Assembly (NCBI GenBank): GCA_034096865.1
Contig: JAWQFJ010001198.1
Span: forward strand, 1 to 17,500
Source: Theodoxus fluviatilis
Taxonomy: Eukaryota > Mollusca > Gastropoda > Cycloneritida > Neritidae
DNA length: 17,500 nucleotides
Direction: 5' to 3'
Made by a program: the position numbers and the translations under genes. Position 1 is the first letter of the stretch; each line of letters opens with the position of its first letter. Positions 16,327 through 17,500 of the stretch are shown one piece after another. The notes beneath the pieces are model-generated. The model did no database searches and was not told the origin of the DNA. It saw only the letters and a program-made list of their open reading frames with translations.

Positions 16327-17500
16327 CTCTGCATGGACAGTGAGTGTAGTGGAATGGGATGACTCACTGTAACTTTGCATGGACAGTGAGTGTAGTGGAG
16401 TGGGATGGCTGTCACTGTAACTTTGCATGGACAGTGAGTGTAGTGGAGTGGGATGGCTGTCACTGTAACTTTGCATGGACAGTGAGTGTAGTGGAGTGGG
16501 ATGGCTGTCACTGTAACTTTGCATGGACAGTGAGTGTAGTGGAGTGGGATGGCTGTCACTAACTTTGCATGGACAGTGAGTGTAGTGGAGGGGGATGGCT
16601 GTCACTGTAACTTTGCATGCACAGTGAGTGTAGTGGAGTGGGATGGCTGTCACTAACTTTGCATGGACAGTGAGTGTAGTGGAGTGGGATGGCTGTCACT
16701 GTAACTTTGCATGGACAGTGAGTGTAGTGGAGTGGGATGGCTGTCACTAACTTTGCATGGACAGTGAGTGTATTGGAGTGGGATGGCTGTCACTGTAACT
16801 TTGCATGGACAGTGAGTGTAGTGGAGTGGGATGGCTGTCACTGTAACTTTGCATGGACAGTGAGTGTAGTGGAGTGGGATGGCTGTCACTGTAACTTTGC
16901 ATGGACAGAGACGGGGGAGGTGGAGTGGGATGGCTGTCACTGTAACTTTGCATGGACAGTGAGTGTAGTGGAGTGGGATGGCTGTCACTGTAACTTTGCA
17001 TGGACAGTGAGTGTAGTGGAATGGGATGGCTGTCACTGTAACTTTGCATGGACAGTGAGTGTAGTGGAATGGGATGGCTGTCACTGTAACTTTGCATGGA
17101 CAGTGAGTGTAGTGGAATGGGATGGCTGTCACTGTAACTTTGCATGGACAGTGAGTGTAGTGGAGTGGGATGGCTGTCACTGTAACTTTGCATGGACAGT
17201 GAGTGTAGTGGAATGGGATGGCTGTCACTGTAACTTTGCATGGACAGTTAGCGTAGTGTAGTGAAATGGCTGTCACTGTAACTTTGCATGGACAGTGAGT
17301 GTAGTGCAGTGGGTTGGCTGTCACTAACTTTGCATGGACAGTGAGTGTAGTGGAATGGGATGGCTGTCACTGTAACTTTGCATGGACAGTTAGCGTAGTG
17401 TAGTGGAATGGCTGTCACTGTAACTTTGCATGGACAGTGAGTGTAGTGCAGTGGGTTGGCTGTCACTAACTTTGCATGGACAGTGAGTGTAGTGGAATGG
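16327..17500. repeat. 48/46-bp satellite array in CTU2 intron 4, running off the window
   Basis: About 24 head-to-tail copies of a unit with GCATGGACAG, TGAGTGTAGTGG and GGCTGTCACTGTAACTTT. Most units are 48 bp; some lack the GT of CACTGTAAC and are 46 bp. Variants include one damaged unit at 16903-16925 and TTAGCGTAGTGTAGTG units at 17248 and 17390. Since 48 is a multiple of 3, frames stay open on both strands; the long repetitive open frames here are artefacts, not genes. Confidence 0.95.

Noticed and set aside
16653..17324. Long repetitive open frames on both strands (up to 223 residues)
   Set aside because: They are translations of a 48-bp satellite whose unit is a multiple of three, open in several frames and on both strands, with 46-bp units shifting frame. 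No unique sequence, start context or domain supports a protein.

Overview
This window looks like nuclear DNA of a marine invertebrate, most likely a mollusc and plausibly a gastropod. Genes are split by GT-AG introns, dinucleotide microsatellites and transposon remnants are abundant, and 15343-16240 belongs to a repeat type I associate with mollusc genomes: an ACTCACATGCGAAGC head, GTCCGGGCG-type runs and many TCAAGGTCA words. That assignment rests on recognition, not a search. There is no operon, CRISPR array, rRNA or tRNA gene.

The one gene I can support is the 5' part of CTU2 (cytoplasmic tRNA 2-thiolation protein 2, yeast NCS2 homologue) on the + strand. Four exons (8895-8953, 9899-9973, 11768-11906, 14834-14894) join in phase into 111 codons plus one base. 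They carry the Met-Cys start, a zinc-ribbon-like cysteine cluster, the SGGPASS PP-loop-like motif and a FIYVD strand. No further exon is visible, so the rest of the gene lies beyond 17500. With CTU1 it would thiolate wobble U34 of tRNA-Lys, -Glu and -Gln.

Layout. 1-1577: a short tandem duplication, then a tandem pair of about 0.5-kb units rich in (TG)n/(CA)n. 1969-3001: terminal-inverted-repeat element A with a 135-bp-arm internal palindrome. 3005-4598: mostly unassigned sequence with a degenerate tandem repeat. 4599-4686: a small pogo/Tigger-like MITE. 4788-6130: a decayed non-LTR retrotransposon 3' end on the - strand, ending at a (TC)n tract. 6785-7551: terminal-inverted-repeat element B with a roughly 152-bp-arm palindrome. 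8019-8370: a hAT-like non-autonomous element. 8747 onward: putative CTU2 promoter and gene. The CTU2 introns hold microsatellites, an unexplained antisense ORF, a retroelement-like 3' tail, a 36-bp-arm hairpin, a SINE-like insertion with an 11-bp target duplication and a small inverted repeat. Intron 4 holds the TCAAGGTCA-rich repeat followed by a 48/46-bp satellite running off the window.

The most notable points are the CTU2 gene model, the shared outer-TIR-plus-offset-palindrome layout of elements A and B, the cluster of eleven exact TCAAGGTCA sites, and the emerging 142-bp higher-order repeat in the satellite. I do not see a convincing new multi-gene system.
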